From: Kibdelosporangium aridum
GTDB taxonomy: Bacteria; Actinomycetota; Actinomycetes; Mycobacteriales; Pseudonocardiaceae
Length of the DNA: 64,000 nucleotides
Reading direction: 5' to 3'
NCBI RefSeq assembly: GCF_900176515.1
Contig: NZ_FWXV01000002.1
Location: forward strand, 1,860,001-1,924,000
Numbering within the stretch: position 1 is the first letter of the stretch; every line of letters begins with the position of its first letter. The notes under the pieces were generated by a model, which ran no database searches, was not told the origin of the DNA, and worked only from the letters and a program-made list of their open reading frames with translations. The translations under genes were made by a program, and so were the position numbers. Below are positions 32,711 through 40,855 of the stretch, piece by piece.

Positions 32711-33654
32711 GCCTCGACTCCTTCCTTGCTGCCGGTGATCGCCAGGAACACCTCGTCAAGGCTCGGCAACCGCAGTCCCAGCTCGTCGACCTCCACGCCG
32801 GCCCGATCAAGCCGATCGACCACTGTGGACAGGACGCCTGAGTCGTCCACCGGGGTGTTGAGCACTCGGCTGTCGTCGTCGCGGTTGGGCTGCCGTCCGG
32901 TCAGCTCCCGCAGGATCTGCGCGACCACGTCCATGTCCTGCCACCGGCTTGGCCGTACCTGCAGGGTCTGGCCGCCGATCTTGCGTTTCAGCTCGTTCGA
33001 CGTGCCGTCCGCGACCACCCGGCCGTGGTCGAAGACCGTGATCCGATCGGCCAGCTGATCGGCTTCTTCGAGGTACTGCGTGGTCAGCAACACCGTCACG
33101 CCCTCGTCGGTCAGCCTGCGCACGATGTCCCACACCTCGTTGCGGCTGTGCGGATCCAGCCCGGTCGTCGGTTCGTCCAGGTACAGCACACGCGGACGGC
33201 TCATCAGGCTGGCGGCCAGGTCAAGCCGCCGACGCATACCACCGGAATACGTCTTCACCGGCCGGTTGGCGGCGTCACTGAGCTCGAACCGGTCGAGCAA
33301 CTCCTGCGCCCGAGAACGTGCATCCACTTTGGACATGTCATGCAGCCTGCCGAACAACACAAGGTTGGCCCGGCCGGTCATGTCGTCGTCCACAGAGGCG
33401 TACTGGCCGGTGAGCCCGACCAGCCTGCGGACCGCGACCGGTTCACGCAGGATGTCGAACCCACCCACCCTCGCCGTTCCCGCATCCGGGCGCTGCAACG
33501 TCGCCAGAATCCGCACCGCCGTGGTCTTGCCGGCGCCGTTGGGGCCAAGCACGCCGAGGATCGCGCCTGCCGGCACCGCGAGGTCCACCCCGTCGAGCGC
33601 GGTCGTCTCGCCGAACCGCTTCACCAAGCCTTCGGCTTCGATCGCATAGGACAC
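32707..33654 (-). CDS. ABC transporter ATP-binding protein (DrrA-like)
   Basis: The 315-residue ATPase has Walker A GPNGAGKT, signature YSGGMRRRLDLAASL and Walker B VLYLDEPTTGLDPHSRNEVW, followed by a C-terminal DrrA-type extension ending in LPSLDEVFLAITG. The phrase SLDEVFL is typical of DrrA-family C-termini. The start is GTG 33654, preceded by GAGGGGGACAGG. It is coupled to the DrrB-like permease. A role in export of a drug or cell-envelope lipid is inferred from the family. Confidence 0.94.
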   Translation of the reverse strand: MSYAIEAEGLVKRFGETTALDGVDLAVPAGAILGVLGPNGAGKTTAVRILATLQRPDAGTARVGGFDILREPVAVRRLVGLTGQYASVDDDMTGRANLVLFGRLHDMSKVDARSRAQELLDRFELSDAANRPVKTYSGGMRRRLDLAASLMSRPRVLYLDEPTTGLDPHSRNEVWDIVRRLTDEGVTVLLTTQYLEEADQLADRITVFDHGRVVADGTSNELKRKIGGQTLQVRPSRWQDMDVVAQILRELTGRQPNRDDDSRVLNTPVDDSGVLSTVVDRLDRAGVEVDELGLRLPSLDEVFLAITGSKEGVEA

Positions 33655-33756
33655 CCTGTCCCCCTCTCGCTCATCGATCTCGGGGAGGACTGTCTCGGAT
33701 ATCGCTGTTGAGCCGCGCACAAGACGCTGTCAGAAGGTTTCGGGCAAGCTGGTGAC

Positions 33757-34755
33757 GTGACAGCGACCCAGAAGATGGCACCGAAGGCGCCCCGGGCCTC
33801 GGCCCGGCAGCCGGTGAAGACCTGGATCGTCGTGGTGTGGGCGGTGCCGTCGGTGGTGTTCCTGGCGTTCGCAGCGCTGCGGCTGCTCGGTGTGACCGGG
33901 AACCGGTACATCATCGCGACGGTGGCGTTGACGCCGTACATCGGTGTTGTCGGGTTGGCGCTGGGGGTTGTCGGGCTGTTCATGCGCCGCTGGATTTTCG
34001 GTGGGATCGTGCTGGCGTTCGCGATGATCGCCAGTGCGGCCGTGGTGCCGCGGCTGGTGACCGACGATCAGCCCACTGTGTTCGGGCCGCAACTTACTGT
34101 GATGACCGCCAATCTGTACGTCGGCCGGGCGGATGCGGTGGCGTTGCTGGATTTGGTCAAGCAGCACAACGTGGACGTGCTCAGCCTGCAAGAACTCAGC
34201 CCGGCGATGGTGCAGGATCTCGACCGGGCGGGCATCGACCGGGTGCTGCCGTACCGGCTGTTCGAGGCCCAGCGCGGGGCTTCCGGCTCGGGGTTGGCGG
34301 CGAAGTTCCCGCTGCAGCAGACGCAGATCGCCGGCCCGGCCACGTTCGCGCAGCCAAGCGCGATCGTCGACCTGCCCGGCGTGGTCGACCCCGAGGTGAT
34401 GGTCGTGCACACCGCGCCGGGCGTCGAGGCGCAGTGGACCGGGACGTGGAAGGCGGAACTGGCCGAGCTGCCGTCGGCGTCCGAGCGCAAGGACAGGCCC
34501 AGGATGCTGGTCGGCGACTTCAACGCCACGCTGGACCACCCCGACCTCAGGGACGTGGTCGACCGCGGTTACGTGGACGCGGCCGAGCGGCGCGGGGCGG
34601 GCCTGACGCCGACCTGGCCCGCGGGGATCTGGCCGCCGCCAGTGGCCATCGACCACATCCTGCTCGACGGCCGCTGCGCTGTGCTGGACTACCAGGTTTT
34701 CGACTTGCCAGGCAGCGACCACCGGGCCGCGGTCGCGTCGGTCAACCTGCCGTAA
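33757..34755 (+). CDS. membrane-anchored endonuclease/exonuclease/phosphatase (EEP) family protein
   Basis: The 332-residue protein has three N-terminal membrane helices (about 24-42, 48-68 and 74-92). An EEP-fold domain follows, with the metal/catalytic residues in TANLYVGRAD, LSLQELSP (Glu), LVGDFNATLDH (Asp/Asn) and the terminal PGSDHRAAVA (Asp-His). The fold hydrolyses phosphodiesters (DNA, sphingomyelin, phosphoinositides). With the helices it probably acts outside the membrane. It stands alone, between the divergent DrrAB operon and the convergent sirtuin (14-bp overlap). The start is GTG 33757. Confidence 0.88.
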   Translation: MTATQKMAPKAPRASARQPVKTWIVVVWAVPSVVFLAFAALRLLGVTGNRYIIATVALTPYIGVVGLALGVVGLFMRRWIFGGIVLAFAMIASAAVVPRLVTDDQPTVFGPQLTVMTANLYVGRADAVALLDLVKQHNVDVLSLQELSPAMVQDLDRAGIDRVLPYRLFEAQRGASGSGLAAKFPLQQTQIAGPATFAQPSAIVDLPGVVDPEVMVVHTAPGVEAQWTGTWKAELAELPSASERKDRPRMLVGDFNATLDHPDLRDVVDRGYVDAAERRGAGLTPTWPAGIWPPPVAIDHILLDGRCAVLDYQVFDLPGSDHRAAVASVNLP

Positions 34756-35551
34756 GCCGTTTGTCCAACTCGGTCAACGCGTCGAGCGCGCCGAGAGGCA
34801 GTTCGACACCGCGGCCGTGCCGGATTTCCGGTTCACGCGGGTTGATCCTGATCAGCGCGCCGGTACGAGCCGAGGCCAGTTCGGACATCCGGCGAACGGT
34901 CGGGACCGCGTTGCCCGCGCCCAGTTCGATCACTGCGAGGTTGTCCTGCCTCGCCCGCCAACGCGCCACCTCGGACAGGATGTCCTCGCTGCGTTCGCCT
35001 TCCCAGTCCCAGTCGCCGAACATGAGGATGTTCGGCCGGGCAAGGCCGCCGCAGCCCGGGCACGACGGCAGCTGGCCGACGGCACGCATGGTGTCGTCGT
35101 CGATCTCGACATCGGGACCAGCGGGCCAGATCGGCTGTCCACAGTGGCCGAAACACTGCAGGTGGTGGATCGACCCGTGCACCTCGGCGACGTGCCCTTC
35201 GGTGAATCCCGCCTTCTGGAACTGCCCGTCCACATTGGACGTGAACACGCGGACGGGCTTGCCCCACGACTGGATGATCCGGAAACCCTGGTGTGGCTTG
35301 GTCTCCCGGTACAGCCGCAGCCGGTGGCCGTAGAAACCCCACGCCAGCTCGGGATCCTCCCGGAAGTGCACCGGATCGGCGAGCTCGACGAAGCTCAGGC
35401 CAAGGCGTGCGTACGGCGGGTACGCACGCCAAAACCCTTCGTCGCCACGGAAATCCGGCAGACCGGAGTCGACGCCCATACCGGCACCCGCGCACACCAA
35501 TAACGCACTTGCGCCTCGGATCAGCTCCGCGGCGCGGTCGAGCCCATTCAC
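34742..35551 (-). CDS. Sir2-family NAD-dependent deacylase
   Basis: The 269-residue sirtuin uses NAD to remove acyl groups from lysine. The NAD-binding CAGAGMGVDSGLPDFRG, TSNVDGQFQKAGF, the catalytic histidine H125 in EVHGSIHH and paired zinc cysteines (C133, C137, C164, C167) are visible. The first pair is spaced CxxxC rather than CxxC. GTG 35551 overlaps the stop of the MhuD-like gene (GTGA), so both are one minus-strand operon. Why a sirtuin is coupled to a heme oxygenase is not obvious. The target proteins are unknown. Confidence 0.93.
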   Translation of the reverse strand: MNGLDRAAELIRGASALLVCAGAGMGVDSGLPDFRGDEGFWRAYPPYARLGLSFVELADPVHFREDPELAWGFYGHRLRLYRETKPHQGFRIIQSWGKPVRVFTSNVDGQFQKAGFTEGHVAEVHGSIHHLQCFGHCGQPIWPAGPDVEIDDDTMRAVGQLPSCPGCGGLARPNILMFGDWDWEGERSEDILSEVARWRARQDNLAVIELGAGNAVPTVRRMSELASARTGALIRINPREPEIRHGRGVELPLGALDALTELDKRLTAG

Positions 35552-35856
35552 TCGGGCTGGATCGATTCGACGATCTCGAACTCGAGCAGGCTCGCACCCG
35601 TGGCCACCGGCTTGTCGCTGGGCGGGCCGGAGTGCGCCGCCATCGCGGGCCCCTGCCGCCAAGCCTGGAACGCCTCCTCGCTCTCCCACCGGGTGAGGAC
35701 GAAGTACCTGGTGTCGCCGCTGACCGGACGCAGCAACTCGAAGCCGAGGAAACCAGGGGAGTCCTTGATGGTGCTCGACCGTGCGGCGAACCGCTTCTCC
35801 AGTTCGGCGCCCGCGCCTTCGGGCACCTCGATCGCGTTGATCTTCACGACTGCCAT
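35548..35856 (-). CDS. mhuD: MhuD-like heme-degrading monooxygenase
   Basis: This 102-residue ABM-fold protein closely resembles M. tuberculosis MhuD (Rv3592), which opens heme to mycobilin and releases iron without CO. It keeps N7, F23, W66 and the heme-ligand H75 at the same positions, and motifs such as VVKINAIEVPEGAG and SPGFLGFELLRPV. That makes heme degradation more likely than the general antibiotic-monooxygenase label. It is coupled downstream to a sirtuin. A heme/iron-acquisition role fits the iron-boxed ATPase elsewhere in the window, but no iron box was seen here. Confidence 0.92.
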   Translation of the reverse strand: MAVVKINAIEVPEGAGAELEKRFAARSSTIKDSPGFLGFELLRPVSGDTRYFVLTRWESEEAFQAWRQGPAMAAHSGPPSDKPVATGASLLEFEIVESIQPE

Positions 35857-35892
35857 GAGCCCCAGCCTACTGACCCGGCATGATGCTCACCT

Positions 35893-36414
35893 GTGGCTCA
35901 CACCGTGGCGGTTTTCTTCGACGACGAGGCCGAACGCAAGATCAGGGCGCTGTGGCGGCGGCTTGACCAGGCCGGAGTGCCGAGCCTGGCCAAGCACCCG
36001 AACGGCCGGTGGGCGCCGCGTGTGACGTTCGCCGCGGCCAAGCAGATTCCGCGAAAGACCCGTGATCTGCTCAAGGACGAGCTGCGGACGCTGGCCATCC
36101 CCAACCTGTGGCTGTCGAACCTCGGCACGTTCCCGGACACCGAGAACGTCCTGATGCTCGGCGCGGTCGTGGACAACGAACTGCTCGCCGTGCACTCGGC
36201 CATCCACGACGTGCTCGCTGGCCGCGTGCAGTCGCCGCAGGCTTATTTCATGCCGGGGTCGTGGACGCCGCACTGCACGCTCACCCAGGGCGTCGACCAT
36301 CACCAGCTGGTCGAGGGGTTCGCCGCGGTGCACCCGGTCGACCGGATCGAGGCGCGCGTCGAGCACGTCGGGATCGTGGACACGCAGACCGCCGAGGTAG
36401 AGATCATCAAGTGA
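35893..36414 (+). CDS. 2'-5' RNA ligase/2H phosphoesterase-like protein with degenerate first motif
   Basis: The 173-residue protein has the 2H fold layout: a first half with PRVTF at 42-46 and a second half with the intact motif H127-C-T129 in WTPHCTLTQG. The first H-x-T is R43-V-T45, so one of the two catalytic histidines is missing. It may therefore be a nucleotide-binding or inactive homologue. GTG 35893 is divergent from the MhuD-like gene (36-bp gap). It overlaps the hydrolase gene by 8 bp convergently. Confidence 0.8.
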   Translation: MAHTVAVFFDDEAERKIRALWRRLDQAGVPSLAKHPNGRWAPRVTFAAAKQIPRKTRDLLKDELRTLAIPNLWLSNLGTFPDTENVLMLGAVVDNELLAVHSAIHDVLAGRVQSPQAYFMPGSWTPHCTLTQGVDHHQLVEGFAAVHPVDRIEARVEHVGIVDTQTAEVEIIK

Positions 36415-37150
36415 GCGACGACAGGAACGCTTCGACCGCGCCTCGATAGATCTCCGGTTGGTCGCGGTGCACGACGTGGCCTGCACCCTCGACCACGATG
36501 TGCGTGCCGCCGCCGGGGGAGCGGACCGGCATCTGTGCCATCTGCCCGGGCGGCATCGCGCTGTTGGCCGCTTCGATCGCCAGCATCGGGCACTGGATCT
36601 TCTCGATCAGGTCCCAGTAGTCGCGTTCGCCCCACTCGTTGGCGATCGGGTAGAGCCGTTCCAGGTCGGCGATCAGGTGGTAGCCGTCGTCGCGTTCCTC
36701 GAAGCATTCGATGAAGTGGTCGCCGTACTGGCCGAAGAACTCCTTCACGTGCGCCAGCGACTGGAACGGCGTCGGCCACGAGTCGAAGTAGGCCTTCCAC
36801 TTGTCCACGGTCTTGCCGCGCTGATCGGGCGCCATGTCCTCGACCACGATGCCTTTGACCAGTTCAGGATGGGTCGCGGCAAGCGCCCACGCGTGCAGTC
36901 CGCCCATCGAATGCCCGATCACAACCGACGGCCCGAGGTCCCGGACCACCTCGGCGGCGTCGGCGACGAAGTCCTCGGTCCGGCCGGTCAGAACGGGGTT
37001 ACGGCCGTGCGCGCGAGCGTCGATCCCGACGACCCGGCCGTAGCGGGTCAGCCACTGCGCCACCGGCCACCAGATGGTCGCCCGCCCCATCAGTCCGTGC
37101 AGCAGCAGGATGCCCTGGCCACGGCCCCCGAATTCGACCACTCGACGCAT
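36407..37150 (-). CDS. alpha/beta hydrolase
   Basis: The 247-residue protein has the alpha/beta hydrolase core. An oxyanion-region LLLHGLMGRATIWWP, the nucleophile elbow VIGHSMGGLHAWA (Ser in GHSMG), a later acidic residue in the PMLAIEAANS region and the final histidine in VVEGAGHVVHRDQP complete the triad. ATG 37150 has AAGGAAG 6 nt upstream. M. tuberculosis Rv3591c is a hydrolase in the same place next to mhuD. The substrate is unknown. Confidence 0.92.
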   Translation of the reverse strand: MRRVVEFGGRGQGILLLHGLMGRATIWWPVAQWLTRYGRVVGIDARAHGRNPVLTGRTEDFVADAAEVVRDLGPSVVIGHSMGGLHAWALAATHPELVKGIVVEDMAPDQRGKTVDKWKAYFDSWPTPFQSLAHVKEFFGQYGDHFIECFEERDDGYHLIADLERLYPIANEWGERDYWDLIEKIQCPMLAIEAANSAMPPGQMAQMPVRSPGGGTHIVVEGAGHVVHRDQPEIYRGAVEAFLSSLT

Positions 37151-37177
37151 TCGACTTCTTCCTTACACCACGTTCGT

Positions 37178-37190
37178 TACGTTAGGCCGC
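37178..37190 (+). promoter_or_regulatory. possible -10 element for a leaderless M1 peptidase transcript
   Basis: TACGTT at 37178-37183 sits 7 nt before the ATG at 37191, the spacing expected if transcription starts at or next to the A of the start codon. No Shine-Dalgarno sequence is present in the 40-bp divergent gap. The -35 region is weak. Confidence 0.35.
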
Positions 37191-38636
37191 ATGGAGCACT
37201 CACCCGGCCGCCTCGCGACGACCTTGATCGCGATATCCATCATGGTCGTGGGATGCACCAGCTCACCACCTGACTCCCCGCCGTCACCCCAGCCGACTGT
37301 CAACGCCGCAGGCGCGGGCGCGGACGGCGCGGGGGATCCGTACTACCCGCAGGACGGCAACGGCGGATACGACGTCACCGACTACCACGTTTCGATCAGC
37401 TATGACCCAGCTGTCGGTGACCTCGACGGCGACACAACCGTCACCGCGAACGCCACGTCGGACCTGAGCAAGTTCAACCTCGACCTGATCGGGTTCGACA
37501 TTTCGAATGTCGACGTCAACGACAAGCCCGCCCAATTCAGCCGCGAAGGCGAGCACGAACTGTCGATCACGCCGCCGGAACCGCTCGCCAAGGGCACTTC
37601 GTTCAAAGCGCGCATCCGGTACAAGGGCAAGCCCGCGTTGCGGGAAGACGGTCAGCTCGGCAAGAACGGCTGGCAGAAATCCCGGTCGGGCGGTGCTTTC
37701 GTGGCCGGGGAGCCGCATTCGGCGACGTTCTGGTTTCCCGCCAACGACCATCCGCGCGACAAGGCCACGTTCCGGCTGACCGCACGGGTTCCTGACGGGT
37801 GGTCAGTGGTTTCCAACGGCCGCGAGGAACCCAGTACTTCGGCGGACGGGTGGACCACGTTCCGCTGGGTGGAAGAGACCCGGTTGGCGACGTACCTGAC
37901 CACGATCGGCATCGACAAATGGATCTACGAGCGCTCGACATTGCCTGATGGCACGCCTGTCGTCACCGCGTACGCACCCGGCGTGGAGAACAAGAAGCAG
38001 CTCGAAGCCCGGCTGCCGGAGATCCTCGAGTTCCTCGGCTCGAAATTCGGGCCGTACCCGCAGAAGGTCGCGGGCGGGATCTACCTGAACGAGGACATCG
38101 GGTTCTCGCTGGAAACCCAGGGCAGGCCGATTTACGCGCGGTGGACGAATCTGGAGACCGTGGTGCACGAGAACGCGCACCAGTGGTTCGGTGATTCGGT
38201 GTCGGTGGACTCGTGGGCCGACATCTGCCTGAACGAGTGTTTCGCGAGCTATTCCCAATGGTTGTGGACGGAAGCGAAGGAACGGCAGAACCTCGACCAG
38301 CGGTACCGGACAGCCATCGACCGGGTGAAAGGCCGCGACACGTTCTGGGGCAACAAGCTTTACGGAATGGGCAAGGGCAACGAGTTCCACGGCGTCTACG
38401 ACAAGGGCGTGCTCGCGATGCACGCGCTGCGCAGGCAGATCGGCGAGGACGCGTTCAACCGCGTGCTGAAGGAATGGCCGGCCGCGCACAAGGACGCCAA
38501 CGCGTCATGGAAGCAGTTCGAGGACTTCGTCCAGAACATCGCAGGTCAGGACCTGCGCGGCTTCTACGACGCGTGGTTCCACGGCGACAAGATCCCAGCC
38601 GACCAGTACCTGTACCCGGGCTCGCTGCGCGGTTAG
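37191..38636 (+). CDS. M1 family metallopeptidase lipoprotein
   Basis: The 481-residue protein starts with a lipoprotein signal: basic start, hydrophobic LATTLIAISIM, then the lipobox VVGC. It continues with a Pro/Ser linker and then a gluzincin M1 domain. The zinc motif is H326-E-N-A-H330 with the third ligand E349 in LNECFASYS, the canonical HExxH-x18-E spacing. M1 enzymes are aminopeptidases. This one is displayed on the outer face of the membrane. It lacks the long C-terminal ERAP-like domain. It overlaps mutY convergently by four bases. Confidence 0.93.
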   Translation: MEHSPGRLATTLIAISIMVVGCTSSPPDSPPSPQPTVNAAGAGADGAGDPYYPQDGNGGYDVTDYHVSISYDPAVGDLDGDTTVTANATSDLSKFNLDLIGFDISNVDVNDKPAQFSREGEHELSITPPEPLAKGTSFKARIRYKGKPALREDGQLGKNGWQKSRSGGAFVAGEPHSATFWFPANDHPRDKATFRLTARVPDGWSVVSNGREEPSTSADGWTTFRWVEETRLATYLTTIGIDKWIYERSTLPDGTPVVTAYAPGVENKKQLEARLPEILEFLGSKFGPYPQKVAGGIYLNEDIGFSLETQGRPIYARWTNLETVVHENAHQWFGDSVSVDSWADICLNECFASYSQWLWTEAKERQNLDQRYRTAIDRVKGRDTFWGNKLYGMGKGNEFHGVYDKGVLAMHALRRQIGEDAFNRVLKEWPAAHKDANASWKQFEDFVQNIAGQDLRGFYDAWFHGDKIPADQYLYPGSLRG

Positions 38637-39499
38637 TGCTCGCCAGGCAAGGCGAACAGGCCGCTGGAGGTCTGCTCCATCAAACCGTCCACCAGCAGGG
38701 AGTCCAGGCAACGGTCGCGCTGTGCGGAGTCCGCCCAGACCGCGTCGAGCCGGGCGCGTTCGACCGGCCCGTCGGTGTCCCGCAGGACATCCAGCAGCAG
38801 ACCACGGACCTGACGGTCGGTTCCGGCGAACCGTTGAACCGGCTTCAGCGGTCCGGTGTACTCCGGCCTGCCCGCCTTCTGCCACGCGCAATCTGTCAAC
38901 AGTGGACAATCGACGCAGCGTGGGTTCTTCGCGGTGCAGATCAAAGCGCCGAGTTCCATCAGCGCGATCGACATTGTCGCGGCCGATGAAACGTCTATGG
39001 GCAGCACCTTCTCGACGTCAGCCATGTCTCGGGTGTTCGACGCGGGACCCGCGTCACCGGCGCCGTGCACGGCCCGTGCGACAACCCGCCGGACATTCGT
39101 GTCCACGACCGGAGCCCGTTGCCCGTAAGCGAAAACCGCCACGGCACGCGCGGTGTACGCGCCGATGCCCGGCAGGCTGAGCAGAGTGTCCACATCGGAC
39201 GGAACGATGTCGTTGTGGTCCTTGGCGATCACACCGGCGGCCTCGTGCAGCCGCAGTGCCCGGCGTGGATAGCCGAGTTTCCCCCACGCCCGCACGACTT
39301 CGCCCTGGGACACCGCGGCGAGCTTGGACGGCACCGGCCAGCGGGCCATCCACTCCAGCCAGATCGGCTCGACCCGGGCGACCGGGGTCTGCTGCAGCAT
39401 GATCTCGCTGACCAGAACGCCCCACGCGGTCGTGTCCGGCTGACGCCAAGGCAGGTCGCGTCTGTTGTGTGAGTACCAGTCGATCAGCAGTGCGTCCAT
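38633..39499 (-). CDS. mutY: A/G-specific adenine glycosylase
   Basis: MutY removes adenine mispaired with 8-oxoguanine. The 288-residue protein has catalytic E32 in SEIMLQQTPV, the helix-hairpin-helix LLSLPGIGAYTARAV, D133 in VVDTNVRRVV, and the [4Fe-4S] cluster C188-x6-C195-x2-C198-x5-C204. The C-terminal NUDIX-like domain is short or absent; residues 215-288 are a brief helical tail. ATG 39499 follows the carbonic anhydrase gene by 14 bp, so the two are probably co-transcribed. M. tuberculosis has mutY and canB as neighbours too. Confidence 0.95.
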   Translation of the reverse strand: MDALLIDWYSHNRRDLPWRQPDTTAWGVLVSEIMLQQTPVARVEPIWLEWMARWPVPSKLAAVSQGEVVRAWGKLGYPRRALRLHEAAGVIAKDHNDIVPSDVDTLLSLPGIGAYTARAVAVFAYGQRAPVVDTNVRRVVARAVHGAGDAGPASNTRDMADVEKVLPIDVSSAATMSIALMELGALICTAKNPRCVDCPLLTDCAWQKAGRPEYTGPLKPVQRFAGTDRQVRGLLLDVLRDTDGPVERARLDAVWADSAQRDRCLDSLLVDGLMEQTSSGLFALPGEH

Positions 39500-39513
39500 C
39501 GACCGGAATTCTG

Positions 39514-40005
39514 TCAGACGACCTCGGTCAGCTCGCCGGTGTGCACGTCGTAGACGAAGCCGCGGACCAAGTCCTTGTGCGGGAGGTAGATCGCGTGCTT
39601 GACCCGGTTCATCGACGTCCGCACGCTGTCCTTGACCTCACGGAAGGCCTCGACCGACCAGGTCGGCCGCAGTCCGCTGGCCTCTTCGAGCTCGTCCTTG
39701 AAGCCGTCCTCGGTGACCTGCTGCAGTCCGCAGTTGGTGTGCTGGACGATCATCACCTCGCGTGTGCCCAGTTTGCGCTGGCTCAGCGCGAGCGAACGCA
39801 CCACGTCGTCGGTGACCACCCCGCCCGCGTTGCGCAGAACGTGCGCTTCGCCCTCCTGCAGGCCGAAGATCGCGAATACCCTGATCCGGGCGTCCATGCA
39901 GGTGAGCAGCGCGATCTGCATCGACGGTTGCGGAGTCGAGCGGTCACCCAGCGTGCGCTCAGTGAGGTTCGAATTGCGGCGCAACAGCTCGTCGATGGCA
40001 CTCAT
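39514..40005 (-). CDS. beta-class carbonic anhydrase
   Basis: The 163-residue protein interconverts CO2 and bicarbonate. The zinc ligands C36, H89 and C92 (in TCMDAR and VQHTNCG) and the D38/R40 dyad are all present. It is short for the class, like the small actinobacterial CanB proteins (Rv3588c), which sits next to mutY in M. tuberculosis as here. The minus-strand order is carbonic anhydrase then mutY. Confidence 0.94.
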   Translation of the reverse strand: MSAIDELLRRNSNLTERTLGDRSTPQPSMQIALLTCMDARIRVFAIFGLQEGEAHVLRNAGGVVTDDVVRSLALSQRKLGTREVMIVQHTNCGLQQVTEDGFKDELEEASGLRPTWSVEAFREVKDSVRTSMNRVKHAIYLPHKDLVRGFVYDVHTGELTEVV

Positions 40006-40136
40006 GACACCGATGGAACCGTCTCGGGTGGGGGTAGCGCAATTGTCGGTAGATGGACGTCACGTAGCTGAACACAACCCGATCTAGTGAATGTAAGATC
40101 CACAACCCGCGGTAGTCGCGGAGTTACTTTTCCCAC

Positions 40137-40814
40137 ATGAATGAGCCAACGTCTATCTACTGGCGTCGGCGCATGGTCGCTATCGGCGGTGTGGTCGTCG
40201 CGCTCGTAGTGCTCGGCTGGGCCGCCGGTGGATTCTTCGGCGACGGGTCACAGGTCGAAGACACCAACGCCGGCGTGCGGGAATCGCAGCCGCCGTCCAG
40301 CCCACCGCCGCCACCTCCGCCGGGGTCAACGACGTCCTCGACTTCGTCGGCAGCGCCGACCAGCGCTGTCACCACAACCACCACAACCACCACACCGCCG
40401 CCACCTCCGCCGGACCCGAACCTGCCATGCCCCGACACGGCGATGCAGGTCACCGTGGAACTCGGCGCACCGCAGTACCGGGTGGGCCAGCGTCCGGTCC
40501 TCAGACTCGTAGTCGCCAACGCGGGCACAGTCCCGTGCACAAGAGACCTCAGCCGCTCACTCCGCGAGGTCCTCGTGACCAGTGTGGACGGTGCGAACCG
40601 GCTGTGGTCCAGCAAGGACTGCTACCAGTCCGACGAACCTGACCTGCGGATCATGCAGCCTGGTGAACGCCAGCAGTACGAAGTGAAATGGGCCGGGAGA
40701 ACTTCGGCTCCCGGCTGTCCGACAAGACGCACGACCGTCCAGGCGGGCACGTATCACGTCGTCGGCAAACTGGGCGGTCTGACGAGCGGCGCCGTGCCGC
40801 TCGTCCTGACCTGA
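40137..40814 (+). CDS. membrane-anchored protein with Pro/Thr linker and secreted Cys-containing domain
   Basis: The 225-residue protein has a short cytoplasmic start, one membrane helix (about 14-34) and a low-complexity linker rich in Pro, Ser and Thr (PPPPPPGSTTSSTSS, VTTTTTTTTPPPPPP). A domain of about 120 residues follows, containing four cysteines (LPCPDT, VPCTRD, KDCYQS, PGCPTRR) probably in disulfides outside the cell. The domain looks like a beta-sandwich with a terminal GTYHVVGKLGG. M. tuberculosis Rv3587c is a membrane protein in the same place after the carbonic anhydrase gene. I do not recognise a function. Confidence 0.75.
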   Translation: MNEPTSIYWRRRMVAIGGVVVALVVLGWAAGGFFGDGSQVEDTNAGVRESQPPSSPPPPPPPGSTTSSTSSAAPTSAVTTTTTTTTPPPPPPDPNLPCPDTAMQVTVELGAPQYRVGQRPVLRLVVANAGTVPCTRDLSRSLREVLVTSVDGANRLWSSKDCYQSDEPDLRIMQPGERQQYEVKWAGRTSAPGCPTRRTTVQAGTYHVVGKLGGLTSGAVPLVLT

Positions 40815-40855
40815 CCTCCGCGCCGATCCCGGTCCCCTCCGGCGCGGGTCACCCG

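Noticed and set aside
35552..35689. N-terminal extension of the sirtuin
   Set aside because: It overlaps the MhuD-like gene; GTG 35551 gives a GTGA junction and a normal sirtuin start.
40006..40136. A promoter with TAAGAT as -10 at 40094-40099
   Set aside because: The -35 position shows no acceptable hexamer, so I do not list it although a divergent promoter must exist somewhere in this gap.
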